DNA of 64,000 nt, from NCBI GenBank assembly GCA_002197995.1, contig NGZR01000001.1:12419501-12483500 (forward strand), in the 5' to 3' direction. Position numbers and translations under genes: made by a program. This DNA comes from Gaeumannomyces sp. JS-464 (taxonomy: Eukaryota > Ascomycota > Sordariomycetes > Magnaporthales > Magnaporthaceae). The stretch's first letter is position 1, and the number at the start of each line of letters is the position of its first letter. Below, piece by piece: positions 21,497 to 32,596 of this stretch. Under the pieces are notes generated by a model that saw only the letters and a program-made list of their open reading frames with translations, had not been told where the DNA came from and did not search any database.

Positions 21497-21980
21497 GCGG
21501 TTTACATAGTTATTACGAAAATTAAATTATTATATTAACGTTTTGCAAATTATAGCAAAACGCTAATTAACTTAATAAACCCCGCACGAGGACTTACACC
21601 ACTATTTGCAAAACACTAAAACACCGTGCATTAAAGCTGTAATATTAAATTAACTAATTAAAAAAATTATTTCGTTTTTTAAATAGCTTTTTATTATTTT
21701 AATTTACATACTTTTTTATTACGCGTAAAATCGTAAATGTAAAAGTATATAATTATAAAAACAAAAAAAAAAAAACAACATTTGTAAATGGTTTAAAACC
21801 CCTTTTAAATAACGCCTAATTTTATTACACGTAAATAGGAGTAGCGTTAATAAAAGGTTATATAAGTACGATTTTTACCATTACAAACGGTTTGTTGAAT
21901 ATCTCCGGCTTGAACACCGCTAGCTTCGAGTAGGAGGCTATGGCTAAGCTAAAGGAATCCAGTTCTTCCGCAGCCTTTGT
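21497..21980. other. AT-rich edge of the repeat block, no gene seen
   Basis: No recognisable coding remnant. There is a small perfect hairpin CGTTTTGC/GCAAAACG at 21,539-21,562. Base composition changes from AT-rich to normal genic composition at about 21,900-21,980, marking the border of the RIP-affected block. Confidence 0.6.
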
Positions 21981-22232
21981 GGCTCCCGCGACAAACGGTC
22001 ACACGTCCTAAAACAAACGCCCTCGCACGCTCCCATCCACACGCGCCTGGCCACAACGGAACTTGTATACAATATGTGGTTGTTTGGCTTGCGTTATTAA
22101 GGCTTGTCGATCAGGTTCAGTTCTTGAATTCTCTCCCAGACTTGAAGACTGTCATATTCCTCCTTGATCATTAAATCACGCGAGCGTTGAGGATATCAAC
22201 TTGCATGCTGTTCAGCCAGCCTACCAAACGAC

Positions 22233-22871
22233 ATGGATCCACCACCACCTCCGGCCAACCAGCGGGTGCACCCAGCTGATGCCCAGCAGTCCGTTGGCAC
22301 GCTCGTATTGCCAAAACTCACCCACATAGACCCTGTCATCTTCGTGCTGGCGCAGGAAGACTTCACACAACCGTCGGCGCAACCGGCCCGCGATAGAGTG
22401 GAGAGAGTCAAGCGCATGTTAGAGACCATTGATGCATACCAATACGAGGTCCGGGTTAACTTTCATCATCTCGTTCACCAAGAGAAGCGCCGCATCGAGA
22501 AGAGTAGTCTCCTATACGAGCAGGCACAGGGGCCTGTGGGAGAAACAGAGCCCGAGGTTCCGATCGATGAAGCGCGAGGCATCATGGCTGCCATGGGTGC
22601 CCCGATCGACCCGAAAACAACCTACAATATGGAAGGGACAGCCCAGGAACTGAGAGTGTGGGAGCAGTTCCATGGTGAAGAAGAGCCTTTCAACCGAGAG
22701 AACAGCCTCCGGCAGTTGGGTCTGGTGGCCGAGGAAGGGGTCCATCACATCGACGAATTCTTTCTGCACATGGCAAGCCTGCGGGCAAAATGGGAGGCAA
22801 TCCTGGAGAGAGAAGAGATCGCGCTGGAGGGGTTTGTGGGAGCCGAGAAGGCCGATGCCGGACGAACATAG
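22233..22871 (+). CDS. hypothetical protein, 212 aa, beside the repeat block
   Basis: An uninterrupted ATG-started frame in DNA of normal composition, the first gene after the RIP block. I do not recognise it. The N-terminus is a short Pro-rich stretch (five Pro after MDP). Residues about 50-100 and 165-205 are strongly charged and probably helical (RVERVKRMLETI, LRAKWEAILEREE), so it may be a coiled-coil protein that binds another protein. No signal peptide, membrane segment or catalytic motif is visible. Splicing with a further exon cannot be excluded. Codon use is like that of the genes to the right. Confidence 0.5.
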   Translation: MDPPPPPANQRVHPADAQQSVGTLVLPKLTHIDPVIFVLAQEDFTQPSAQPARDRVERVKRMLETIDAYQYEVRVNFHHLVHQEKRRIEKSSLLYEQAQGPVGETEPEVPIDEARGIMAAMGAPIDPKTTYNMEGTAQELRVWEQFHGEEEPFNRENSLRQLGLVAEEGVHHIDEFFLHMASLRAKWEAILEREEIALEGFVGAEKADAGRT

Positions 22872-23518
22872 GGAGTGACTCCCCGACCAGCGCCGGCGCT
22901 CCTGGCTGCGCAATGCATACATCAGTCCTCGCAAGTCAGTCGGGCGTGAGGGAAGACGAGGCTGAAAATATGTAAGAGTGCCGGGTGGGCGGGTTTCTGT
23001 AGCTGCCGGCGGTAAGAGGCCCTGACCATCGAGACCCAGACGCAAAAGAGTCCGAGTCCCTCACGCGCTTCCATAAACGGAGCCGAGATATTGATCTAGA
23101 GCATAAAATAGAGGAAGACTCGACAGAAGCCAAGGCCCCGAACGAGTCGGAACAGCCAGGGCGCAAGTTCACCTACGAGAAATTATGCTCATCATACAAT
23201 TTGTTGTGGAAAGGAGGAAGAAAACAAAGAGGAAAAAATTCCAAGTGGAATTTGAACCTTGAATCACTCCCCAGGTGGGGTGAGTGCTCAAGCAAGACCC
23301 ACTCGAAGCTGCCAGCCAATCGCACGACATGAGATAATAATGCCGGAATAACCGCAGTCCACCCGAGATCCAAAGACTGACTGTGGCACAGGAACTGCCT
23401 CTAGTACCCTCGCCGTGGACGCGATTAAACCTGGATCAGACCTCACGCTTAACAACCACCGCGCCCACTCTCCTTTCCCCAGACCGCGCCACCGGCTTCG
23501 ATCCGCCGAGACGATACG
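22872..23518. other. intergenic, upstream of nuo78
   Basis: No supported gene. It should hold the nuo78 promoter and perhaps a 5' UTR intron: CTTAAC followed by a pyrimidine tract and CAG at about 23,481 makes a good acceptor 38 bases before the start. Confidence 0.4.
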
Positions 23519-26198
23519 ATGCTTCGACAGAACTCTGGCTCGTTCGGCTTGGCGGACTGGCAGACACGCCGTTAATGCCCCGAGGGCTTTTTCCGCCACT
23601 GCCCAACGTCCAGCCGAGGTGGAGCTCACAATCGGTCAGTGAGCAGCTTCTCAGGCCCTCAATTGGTATGGCATGCTTTGCTAACCGCCTGGCAGACGGG
23701 AAGAAGGTGTCAATAGAAGGTAGGAACGGGCCTCGCACGCTGCCATGGTCACTTGCCCCCCCCCCCCCCCCCCTCTCGGGACTGTCGGTCCTGACGTGTC
23801 GCAGCTGGTTCTGCTCTTATCCAGGCATGCGAGAAGGCGGGAGCTACAGTTCCAAGGTTTGTTCCAGTCGTCCCTCCTTGAACATTATTGTGACCATGAG
23901 TTCGTATCACTCTTGCTCGTTTCTCTCTTTCTAATACTGACCTCTGGCCTTGCTCCGTCTAGATATTGCTACCATGAGTATGGATCTATCCCTCTTCCCG
24001 CGTGTGCGACGACCGCGATGGCTCGTTCGAATAGCTCGACCTGACGACTAATCTGCGGCATGCCGCCAACAGGAAGCTCATGATCGCCGGTAACTGCCGG
24101 ATGTGCCTGGTGGAGGTTGAGAAGGCGCCGAAGCCGGTAGCGTCGTGTGCATGGCCCGTTCAGCCAGGCATGGTGGTCAAGACCAACTCGCCGCTCACTC
24201 ACAAGGCGCGAGAGGGCGTCATGGAGTTCCTTCTAGCCAATCACCCTCTTGACTGCCCTATCTGCGATCAGGGCGGAGAGTGTGACCTGCAGGACCAGTC
24301 GATGAGGTATGGGGCTGATAGAGGGCGCTTCCATGAGATTGGAGGCAAGCGCGCTGTCGAGGACAAGAACATTGGACCTCTGATCAAGACGTCGATGAAC
24401 CGCTGTATCCACTGCACTCGATGTGTTCGATTTGCGAACGACACCGCCGGCGCCAACGAGATGGGCTCAACAGGCCGTGGCAACGATCTCCAGATTGGAA
24501 CCTACTTGGAGAAGAACCTGGACTCGGAACTGTCGGGCAACGTTATCGATCTGTGCCCCGTCGGAGCTCTCACCTCTAAGCCATATGCGTTCAAGGCCCG
24601 CCCATGGGAGTTGAAGAAGACCGAGTCAATCGACGTCCTCGACGCCCTCGGTTCCAGCATCCGCGTGGACTCGCGCGGCCTCGAGGTCATGCGCATTCTC
24701 CCGAGACTCAATGACGACGTCAACGAGGAGTGGATTAACGACAAGACCCGCTTTGCCTGCGACGGTCTTCGCACTCAGCGACTGACCATCCCGCTGGTCC
24801 GGCGCGAGGGCAAATTCGAGCCCGCCTCGTGGGAGCAGGCTCTGACCGAGGTGGCCGAGGGTTATGCCAAGGTTGCGCCCAAGGGCAACGAGTTCAAGGT
24901 CATAGCCGGTCAGCTGACCGAGGTCGAATCGCTTGTCGCCATGAAGGACCTTGCCAACAAGCTGGGCTCCGAGAACTTGGCCCTCGACATGCCATTAGGA
25001 GGACAGCCCCTTGCGCACGGCGTCGACGTCCGCTCTAATTACCTCTTCAACTCTAGGATAGCCGGCATTGAGGAGGCCGACGCTATACTAATCGTTGGCA
25101 GCAACCCTAGGCACGAGGCCGCTGTTCTGAACGCTCGCATCAGGAAACAATGGCTCCGCTCCGACCTCGAGATTGGTGTCGTGGGTGAGTCGTGGGACTC
25201 GACTTTCGAGTTTGAGCACCTGGGCGTCGATGCTGCCGCGTTGAAGAAGGCTCTTGCTGGGCCCTTCGGCAAAAAGCTCCAGACCGCCAAGAGGCCAATG
25301 ATCATCGTGGGGTCCGGAGTTACGGAGCATCCCGACGCCAAAGCCATTTATGAACTCGTGGGCGCCTTCGTCGACAAGAACGCATCCAACTTCCTGACCG
25401 AGGAGTGGAACGGCTATAACGTCCTGCAACGGGCGGCCTCGAGAATCGGCGCCTTTGAGGTCGGCTTCGTCACCCCCTCGACCGCTGTCGCCGAGACCAA
25501 GCCCAAGTTTGTGTGGCTGCTCGGCGCCGACGAGTTTAATCCGGCGGACATTCCCAAGGATGCATTCGTTGTCTACCAGGGTCACCATGGCGATAAGGGT
25601 GCCGAGATTGCGGATGTGGTGCTTCCCGGGGCGGCTTACACCGAGAAAACGGGCACTTACATCAACACTGAGGGCCGTGTGCAGATGACGAGGGCAGCCA
25701 CATCGCTCCCCGGAGCCGCCCGGACTGATTGGAAGATCATTCGTGCGGCAAGCGAATTCCTAGGCGCCCCGCTGCCGTTTGACGATGTGACGGCTGTGCG
25801 TGACCGTATGGTTGAGATCAGCCCGGCCCTTGCCGCCTACGATGTAGTCGAGCCCGTGGCACTCCAGCAATTGAGCAAAGTGCAGCTCGTCGACCAGAAC
25901 AAGGGCTCCAAGTCGACTGGTGAGCCGCTCAAGAAGGTGATCGATAACTTCTACTTCACCGATGTGGTCTCGAGGAGGTAAGTGTCCTGGCTCCCCTTTT
26001 GCGTTGCCTCAAACCCCCTGCTGGATGCTTCTTTCTCGGTACACGCCTTGTTTGTGCAAAGTTCTGACCAACATCAATAGCTCGCCCACTATGGCCCGGT
26101 GCTCAGCAGCCAAGGCAACTGGCAACCCCAAGACCGATTTCATGGCCCCTGGTATGACCGAGGAGAATCCGTTTGGCCAGGTAGCGTATGGATCATAG
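23519..26198 (+). CDS. nuo78: NADH:ubiquinone oxidoreductase 75/78 kDa subunit, complex I (NDUFS1/NuoG)
   Basis: Electron-transfer subunit of mitochondrial complex I that carries three iron-sulfur clusters. Exons by splice consensus and continuous homology: 23,519-23,634, 23,696-23,719, 23,805-23,856, 23,963-23,977 (15 nt), 24,073-25,977, 26,081-26,198. The product starts with a mitochondrial presequence (ending RAFSATAQRP), then a 2Fe-2S ferredoxin domain (RYCYHE, GNCRMCLVEV), the CDQGGECDLQD loop, CIHCTRCVRF for a 4Fe-4S cluster, and a long molybdopterin-oxidoreductase-like domain; it ends FGQVAYGS. About 740 aa, normal for the family. Oddity: ATG CTT CGA (MLR) at 23,519 is one base out of frame with the rest; no in-frame ATG exists upstream in exon 1 and the exons sum to 3n+1, so one base too many near 23,528-23,531 is suspected. 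Confidence 0.93.
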
Positions 26199-26581
26199 AA
26201 AAAGAAAAGCACATAGTGAGAAGAGACATCAGCCGAAAGTAAAGGGTCAGGCAGGAGCGAGGATGGCGGGCAGGACCGTGCCATATTTAGAAACATCCGA
26301 TACGGTTCGGGCTTCCTCTTTTATTTTGTGCTTGTACATATCTGGAGGCGATGAATGCGTTTCATGTTGTGAACACAAGACTTTTTTTTTGTTTCTTGTT
26401 CATCCTTCGCCCATGTTACCCACCCTGAGACAGCCCCATAACTGGCTCTCTATAGTCACCAAGTTCATGCGTCGAACGAGGCCACATGAAGGCAGTGTTT
26501 TTGTATTGTATCAGCGAGACTTGGCTCCCGTGCAACCACGTGACTGGCAGAGCAGATTCGAAATCAGAACGCGTCTGTTCA
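26199..26581. other. convergent 3' intergenic region
   Basis: Between the stop codons of nuo78 and the KPWE gene. It has T-rich and A-rich tracts suitable for 3' processing and no supported gene. Confidence 0.5.
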
Positions 26582-27575
26582 CTAGCCCAAGGCATTGCTT
26601 TCTGGTCCTTCATCTTGGTCCAGGGGAGGGAATTCCTGCTGAACCTCGGAATCCTGCAAAAGAGTCTGCCCTAGCTGATTAGAGCCGACCATGTTGACCT
26701 CCCATGGCTTCCTCGGGGCGGCCATCCTGCCAACCGGCTTAACTTCCTTATTTGCAAGGTCATGTTTGATGCGACAGTTAGCCATGGCGGTATACCACTG
26801 CGGACTCAAGGAGGGCACAAGCCAGATTAACACGGTGGTTCCGGGGTTTCGCTCACAGGGTCTCGCACGACGGTGTCCGGTATCTCCCGGACGCCTGGAA
26901 CAGGCTTGTTGGCTCGGACGGCGGCGATCAGCTCTGCAAAGTGGTTCGGGTAAGGGGCAGCATCGCCAGCGTCGCCTCCACTAACGACAGTTCGGTCAAC
27001 GCGCAGATCCAACTTCGGCGCGGCCTGCTGCCAGGCAGGCCGGGACTGGGTGTCCGGGGTTGTGACACCGGCTTCGGGTGAACGCAAGGCGTATTTCTGT
27101 GCGAAGCTCGCTACCGCGTGGACTGGATTCGGTGGCGGCGGACCCTGGACCGCAGCGACCCGACCTTGAGCCCAATACAGCGCCGAGAGCACGTCCTGAT
27201 CTGGTGTGCGCGTAGAGTCGCTGGCAGTGCTCCCAGTCCATAGCTTGTAGGCGGAAAAGTCGACCTGGATCGCCGCACCTTGCGGTAGTAGAAAATACGG
27301 GCGTGGAGGGCAAGGTCGACGTGGGCTGGGTCCGGATGGAGCTTCTCGACGCCTCCTAGGAGAGCGATCAGACCCTTCTGTAGGCGATCGGCTTCATCTT
27401 AGTCCTATATCTCTGGCACCGTCCCCTCTTGTTTCTCCCCGGCATACGTAAGGGGCAGTGGCTCGTCCCTACGGTAACCTCGACATACAAGGAAGGCCAG
27501 GTCGGTCCGCCACGGATACTCGTGGAACTGAGAAAGGACTTCTTGGTCCTGCTGCTCGGTGGGTTGTGATTCCAT
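26582..27575 (-). CDS. KPWE-motif protein, probable Pex39-like peroxin
   Basis: Minus strand. The start ATG is at 27,575 (MESQPTEQQDQ), with a donor GTATGT right after 27,489; the middle exon(s) cover about 27,402-26,858 and the last exon 26,746-26,582 (intron 26,747-26,857 with GTGAGC and a CTAAC branch). Conserved-looking parts are LDLRVDRTVVSGG, YPNHFAELI followed by KPVPGVREIPDTV, and APRKPWE near the C-terminus. A PxPGIxxIP block followed by a K/R-PWE motif is the signature of the small Pex7-binding peroxin Pex39 (yeast YJR012C, human C6ORF226), which helps PTS2 import; Pex13 carries the same KPWE motif. The fungal protein has a longer N-terminal part of unknown role. One base appears to be missing near 27,271-27,276 and the exon 1/2 joint is uncertain. 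Confidence 0.5.
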
Positions 27576-28544
27576 GATGAGTAATCGCTGAAGAAATCTG
27601 TTTGGCTTTGGCAAGCGGATCAAACAAGACGGCGGTAATGCTGTTGCAGTATGCGTGTTGTGGACAAAAGCTTCTTCGATGGAAGGCGGCTAGGTTTGTA
27701 TGCATGCAGATACCACTAGCCCTCGACCTGGGGTGCGGGTTCGGGCGACCAAACATGGTGATGAGACGGGCTCGACAGCCCACCCCATCGTGCTCCATGT
27801 AACCAACTAGGCCAGCACCTCAACTGCCCTATCAGCAGCCTCGGCACTTTAATTACTACATTGGCGTCGGTGTCGAACTCTCTGGCACCCCCACGGCTGG
27901 AAGTCACACAGAAACAACAACATAATGACTAACGTGTCAAGCTCTATCGCTCGAATACACGCCGCCGGTTCACTTCGGCGCTCACTTCCACTTGGGAGCC
28001 TGCGAAGCTCCGCTGCAGGCAGGGCCGGGCACTGATTTTGATGATAATATGAATTGACAATTCCCAGAAGTAAGCTGCCAGAGGAAGGCTTCAGCGGGAG
28101 GAAAGAAACAGAAGAAACAGATAGAGGTAGCCTCCCAAATTTATTCCCCTTTCCATACGAATCTCTGTGTATTCATTTTCCTTTTCTTCGTGTTGTGCTT
28201 GATGAGGATTCAAATGACAAGTATAGGCCCTTTCTGGAGGGAGTCGCGATTTCGTTGCCCACTCGATGCCTTGGCGGGAACCAGAACGGGTTAGTCAGGC
28301 GCTGTGCTTGCTCTCTGGGGAATTTCCTGTGCGCCCGGTGCTCCCAGTTGGAGTCCCACCCCCAGCACCATATCCACCCAACGCACATGTCAGCGCAAGC
28401 ACACCATCCAGGTAACCTTGACCCAGCAGCAGTCGCATCGAGGCGACCGAGGCGGGATCTGGTCTTCCGCCGTCATCGCGCCAAACCAATTAAGCTCGTA
28501 TCGGTCTCGGAGTGCTGCTCCAGACCAAGGCTGCAATCTCCTCA
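27576..28544. promoter_or_regulatory. shared upstream region of two divergent genes
   Basis: About 970 bp between the start of the KPWE gene (-) and of the PP2C gene (+). No supported gene. It presumably holds both promoters; no specific site could be named. Confidence 0.4.
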
Positions 28545-30606
28545 ATGCGTCGACCGACCGTGAGAACGCTTCGAACGACCTGTCATTATACTGTTCGGAG
28601 CCTCGCGCGCGGCGGCAGGTGCCGGACCTTGACCCAGCCTCCACACGCCGGCCTTGGAAGCCCCAGCGGCCTTCGTCTTTACTCGTCTCGCCCCCGCGCT
28701 CGGCCTCGGCCCGAGCATGTATCCTCAGAACCCCTGCAGTCCTCCATGTACTTCCGCCGCCTCGCCGTCCTCCTGACGTCCACGCTTGTCGGATACGGCG
28801 CGTGGTACTCGTACCAGGGCAACAATACCACTGACCCAGTCCGCGCCTACACCCCTAGCCCTGCTAAGGCTGTTGACGCCGCCGCCCCGACTCGCAATGT
28901 TCTCGTCATCGGCGCCGACGAGCTCTACACAGGCACATTCGTAGGCGAGGGCCCCATCTCCAAGACCACCGAGGACGAGCGGCGCATGGTCGTTGAGATG
29001 CTCAACCCCGACCAGTCCACCCAGAAGCTTCGCAAGAATGAACAGTCTTATCTTGTCAACAGAGGCCAGGGCGTTGTGCGCTACGATTTGGTTCAACTGC
29101 CCAGCAATGACCCTATCGAGGACGACCATGCTGAGAAAATTGTCGAGGTGCCTGGAAAGTCGGATGCTGGTCAATCTGTTGCCCAGAACGACTGGATGTT
29201 CTGGGGAGTCTTTGACGGCCATTCGTGAGTGCAGGCGCATGATCGTTGATTCAAATGTGCTGCGGGGATTGGAAGTGGCGAGGCGGTTTAGCGAGGAGGT
29301 GATGGAGAGCGCTGACCCAAAACCCACCGTGTCCCAAACTGCCGCTGTAGTGGATGGACGACCTCTGCCAAGCTGCGACAGGCCTTAATCGGCTCCGTCG
29401 CGAGGGAGCTCAACGACACCTACCGCGCCGCGCCCGGGATGAAGCCATCCGCCGACGCCATCGACGCCGCTATGAAGGCGGGTTTTACGCGCCTAGACGA
29501 CGAGATCGTTAACCAGAGCGTCGAGAAAGTGCTCAAGCAGAACAACAAGACGGCCGCGGCAGAACTTCTGGCCCCCGCGCTGTCGGGTTCGTGCGCGCTC
29601 TTGTCTTTCTACGATAGCCAGTCCAAGCTGCTACGCGTTGCTTGCACGGGTGACTCGCGAGCCGTTCTCGGCCGTCGCTCGGCGTCGGGTAAATGGTCCG
29701 CCACGCCCTTGTCGGTTGACCAGACAGGCGGCAACCCAGACGAGGCCGCCCGCATGCGCAGGCTGCACCCAGGCGAGGAGCACGTGGTACGGAACGGCCG
29801 AGTACTGGGCGGCCTTGAGCCGACACGAGCGTTTGGCGACGCCAGCTATAAATGGTCTCGTGAGGTCTCGGAGCGGCTGAGGCGGTCATTCTTCGGAGGA
29901 CGCCTTCAGCCCTTCTCAAGACGCCACCCTACGTCACGGCGGAGCCCGTGGTCACCACGACCAAGATCGAGCCCGAAAAGGGCGATTTTCTTGTCCTGGC
30001 TACCGACGGCCTCTGGGAGATGCTTACCAACGAGGAGGTTGTGGGTCTCGTGGGCAAGTGGCTGGAGAGCCAGGCCGCGATCGAGTCCAAGTCGCAGCTC
30101 GGCTCGGTGTGGTCCAATATTTTCGGCTCGCAACGAAGTGGGCTCCCGGTCGAGGGCACACAAACCGCTGCCAGCCAAGACGGCCAGAAGACACCCATCC
30201 GCATACTCCAGTGGGGCCTATCGCCCGACGGCAAGGACCGCTTTGTCGTCAAAGATAAGAACGCAGCAACCCACCTCATCCGTAACGCTCTCGGCGGGAA
30301 GAACGAGGAGCAGGTCTCAGCATTACTGACCCTCCCGTCCCCATTCTCTAGAAGGTACCGGTAAGTACAGGTGACGATGTTCCCTCGACACACAACTGGG
30401 TGGTCTCATGTCTCCAATATAGTAAATACACACCACAGATATGTCTGGTGAGGGCTGGTGCTGACAGTGTAACCAGGGATGATCTCACGGTGCAAGTAAT
30501 ATTTTTTGGCAACGGGGAGCGGACGACAGGTGAGGTCGTTGTCAACGAGGAGGCCACGGCGCCTGCTACAAGCTCTGGACGGGCAGCTCTGAAGCCTAGG
30601 CTTTAA
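28545..30606 (+). CDS. mitochondrial PP2C-family protein phosphatase (Ptc5/PDP-like)
   Basis: Mg/Mn-dependent Ser/Thr phosphatase, probably acting on mitochondrial pyruvate dehydrogenase by analogy with yeast Ptc5. Exons: 28,545-29,224, 29,351-30,360, 30,477-30,606 (introns GTGAGT..TAG, GTAAGT..CAG). The first ATG is at 28,545 and opens an Arg-rich presequence (MRRPTVRTLR), followed by a hydrophobic segment (about residues 73-90, LAVLLTSTLVGYGAWY). PP2C motifs: FWGVFDGHS-GW across intron 1, ACTGDSRAVLG, RAFGD and ATDGLWEML. The last exon encodes DDLTVQVIFFG. Near 29,896-29,901 the frame shifts (SFFG then TPSALLKTPPY) and the exons sum to 3n+2, so one base seems to be missing. Confidence 0.85.
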
Positions 30607-32596
30607 GATGATATAGCTAGCGATTAGATGCATGTTGAACACTCGTGCGACTAAAGGTCCCTGTTCAGGAACTTCTCCTGGATCCAGCAGGATTTACATG
30701 GTTTACCTAGCCAGTAGCACGGTGAGAGTTTGCGAGCCAGGGGCGACACATTCTTGCCTCTGCTCATCAGTGCCGAAGAATTTCCATCTCGGCACTTTTT
30801 TTTCATATATCTGGCCACATCTCTTCGCAATAGCCGTGTGGCATACCTATTGTCGTCCACGGGGATCTATCGTGAGATGTCACATGTAGTTTAACGCTCT
30901 TCTCCCTTATTGGGTGCACCACCGTGGACTGCATTGTGAGAATGGTTGTGATCGGGCGGTAGAGCCGTACCTCTTTCCAATTGTTTTCCCCCTCCCTTCC
31001 TCAAACCATAGCCCGATTGTCTTCATAAATACATTCCTATTCGGCGCAGCCCCGATAACTCGTACCTTGGTGGTAGATACCAGGCATCGGATCCAGATGT
31101 GACTGGGACTTGTCTATCTGCAGATAGCAGGTATGCGGGGGTGTTCTCTAATTTAAACTAGGTACCTAGGTACCTACCTACCTAGGTAGGTGCGCAGGTA
31201 CCACCAATGGCTCGGCTCCTTGGCTAGCAGTCCAGCCCGATAGAGGTTGAGGCTCAAGCCTGGGGGCTGGGGCGTTCCACGGCGCCTCATAACCACTCAA
31301 CTAACAACAATCTAGGCAAAGGGCTGGGGCGTGTGATTTGATTAGCCTGGTCGGACAGGTAGAGTGGTCACCGGGAAGGCACGCAGCCTGGAGTATTTGT
31401 TTCCCTCAACCAGCCCTTTTTCTTTATTTTCTTCTTCTTCTTTCCCTTTTTAAAGCAAGCAGCAACCATCCCCAGGTTCGCCCACGTAATTTCAATGACG
31501 TCATAGCATCTACCAGCCCGTTTATCCGAGCTTGCGCCTCTGGGTCTACTGTATCGGGCCCATTCAGGTCATGTACCCGGCAGCTCTCAAGCAGGTGTCT
31601 GAAGGGGAGCTGCGTTCTAGGAGGCCAGGGGCCAGGGCGTGCCTCCTCGCCCCGTGTCTCGCGGGTACCACGGCCAATCTTGATCCACTTCCATTGGGGG
31701 AGAGCGGCGAAGATAATGCTTAGGGTGGCCCCTCAGCCCAACCCGAGATTGGGACGAGTTGAAAGTGCCGTGTGGTGGGTGTTGTGGTGTGCGGAGCGCA
31801 AGCATCCAGCCAAGGAGCAGGCGGGCACCAACTGGCCAGGCAGGAATGCTTCTTATCTGCCCGTCGTGTGCACCACTCAGGAAAGAAGCTTCGGGACACT
31901 CCGGAGTCGGGTTGCGTGGCAGGAGGCACGGAGGCAAGCAGATACCTACCACCTACCTGCATGGTGTGTACGACGCGACGTAGTCGGTCGTGGTTGGTCA
32001 GAACGATGCCGCTTCTGATAGTGGGAGTTGCGCCTGCAGTGGCGGGGATCAAGGACAGGGCGACAGAGTAGCTTGTGCTTGGGGCTGGAAGAACCAAGCT
32101 CCAGCTTTCGATCGGGTAGAAACTTTTTACCTGCCCAGGTTCCTCCTTGTTGGGAAAGGGCCGAAAAGGGGCCTTCAACGCAGCGGAAGGCAAGGGTGAG
32201 TCTGTGGGTGCATGGATAGAGCTCCCGTTTCTCGCAAGCAACGAGCTCCGCCCAGGTTCAATCTCCATCTCACATAATGATCCTCGCTCTCCCCGCCGTC
32301 AACACTACAACCCGAGCGCAGCTTAGCCGACATCGCATTGACCTTACTGACGTTGATGACCTCGACTGCACAAATACAACTCGACAGCCCTCTTGTATCT
32401 TCTATTCTCAACTAACTTGCCTAAGAATCCGGTTCATTTGTCGCGGCTACAGCATTGTCCATTTTTCGTCGCTTGCTTTGGTGTCCCACTCTCGGGCTTT
32501 CAGCACACAAAACGCCTGTGGCACTAGTGCGCAGTTTCTTCTTCCTTTCTTTGTTCATATCCTGCCAACCCCATCTCCACCATCTACAGCTCCAAG
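30607..32596. other. 2-kb intergenic region with TACCTAGG repeats
   Basis: No supported gene. It contains a 31-bp palindromic run of CCTA/TAGG units at 31,161-31,191 and another at 31,942-31,958, long CT-rich tracts (31,405-31,455) and the upstream region of the GH63-like gene. Open frames of 182-226 codons here show no domain or conservation that I recognise. Confidence 0.5.

Noticed and set aside
22512..23045. 177-codon minus-strand frame opposite the orphan gene
   Set aside because: No start context or domain; it overlaps the plus-strand frame, which has the better start and composition.
31338..32268. Open frames of 226 codons (+) and 182 codons (-) in the intergenic region before the GH63-like gene
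   Set aside because: No recognisable domain, low-complexity composition, overlap with each other on opposite strands, and placement in the upstream region with CT tracts and TACCTAGG repeats. Chance in GC-rich DNA is the better explanation.
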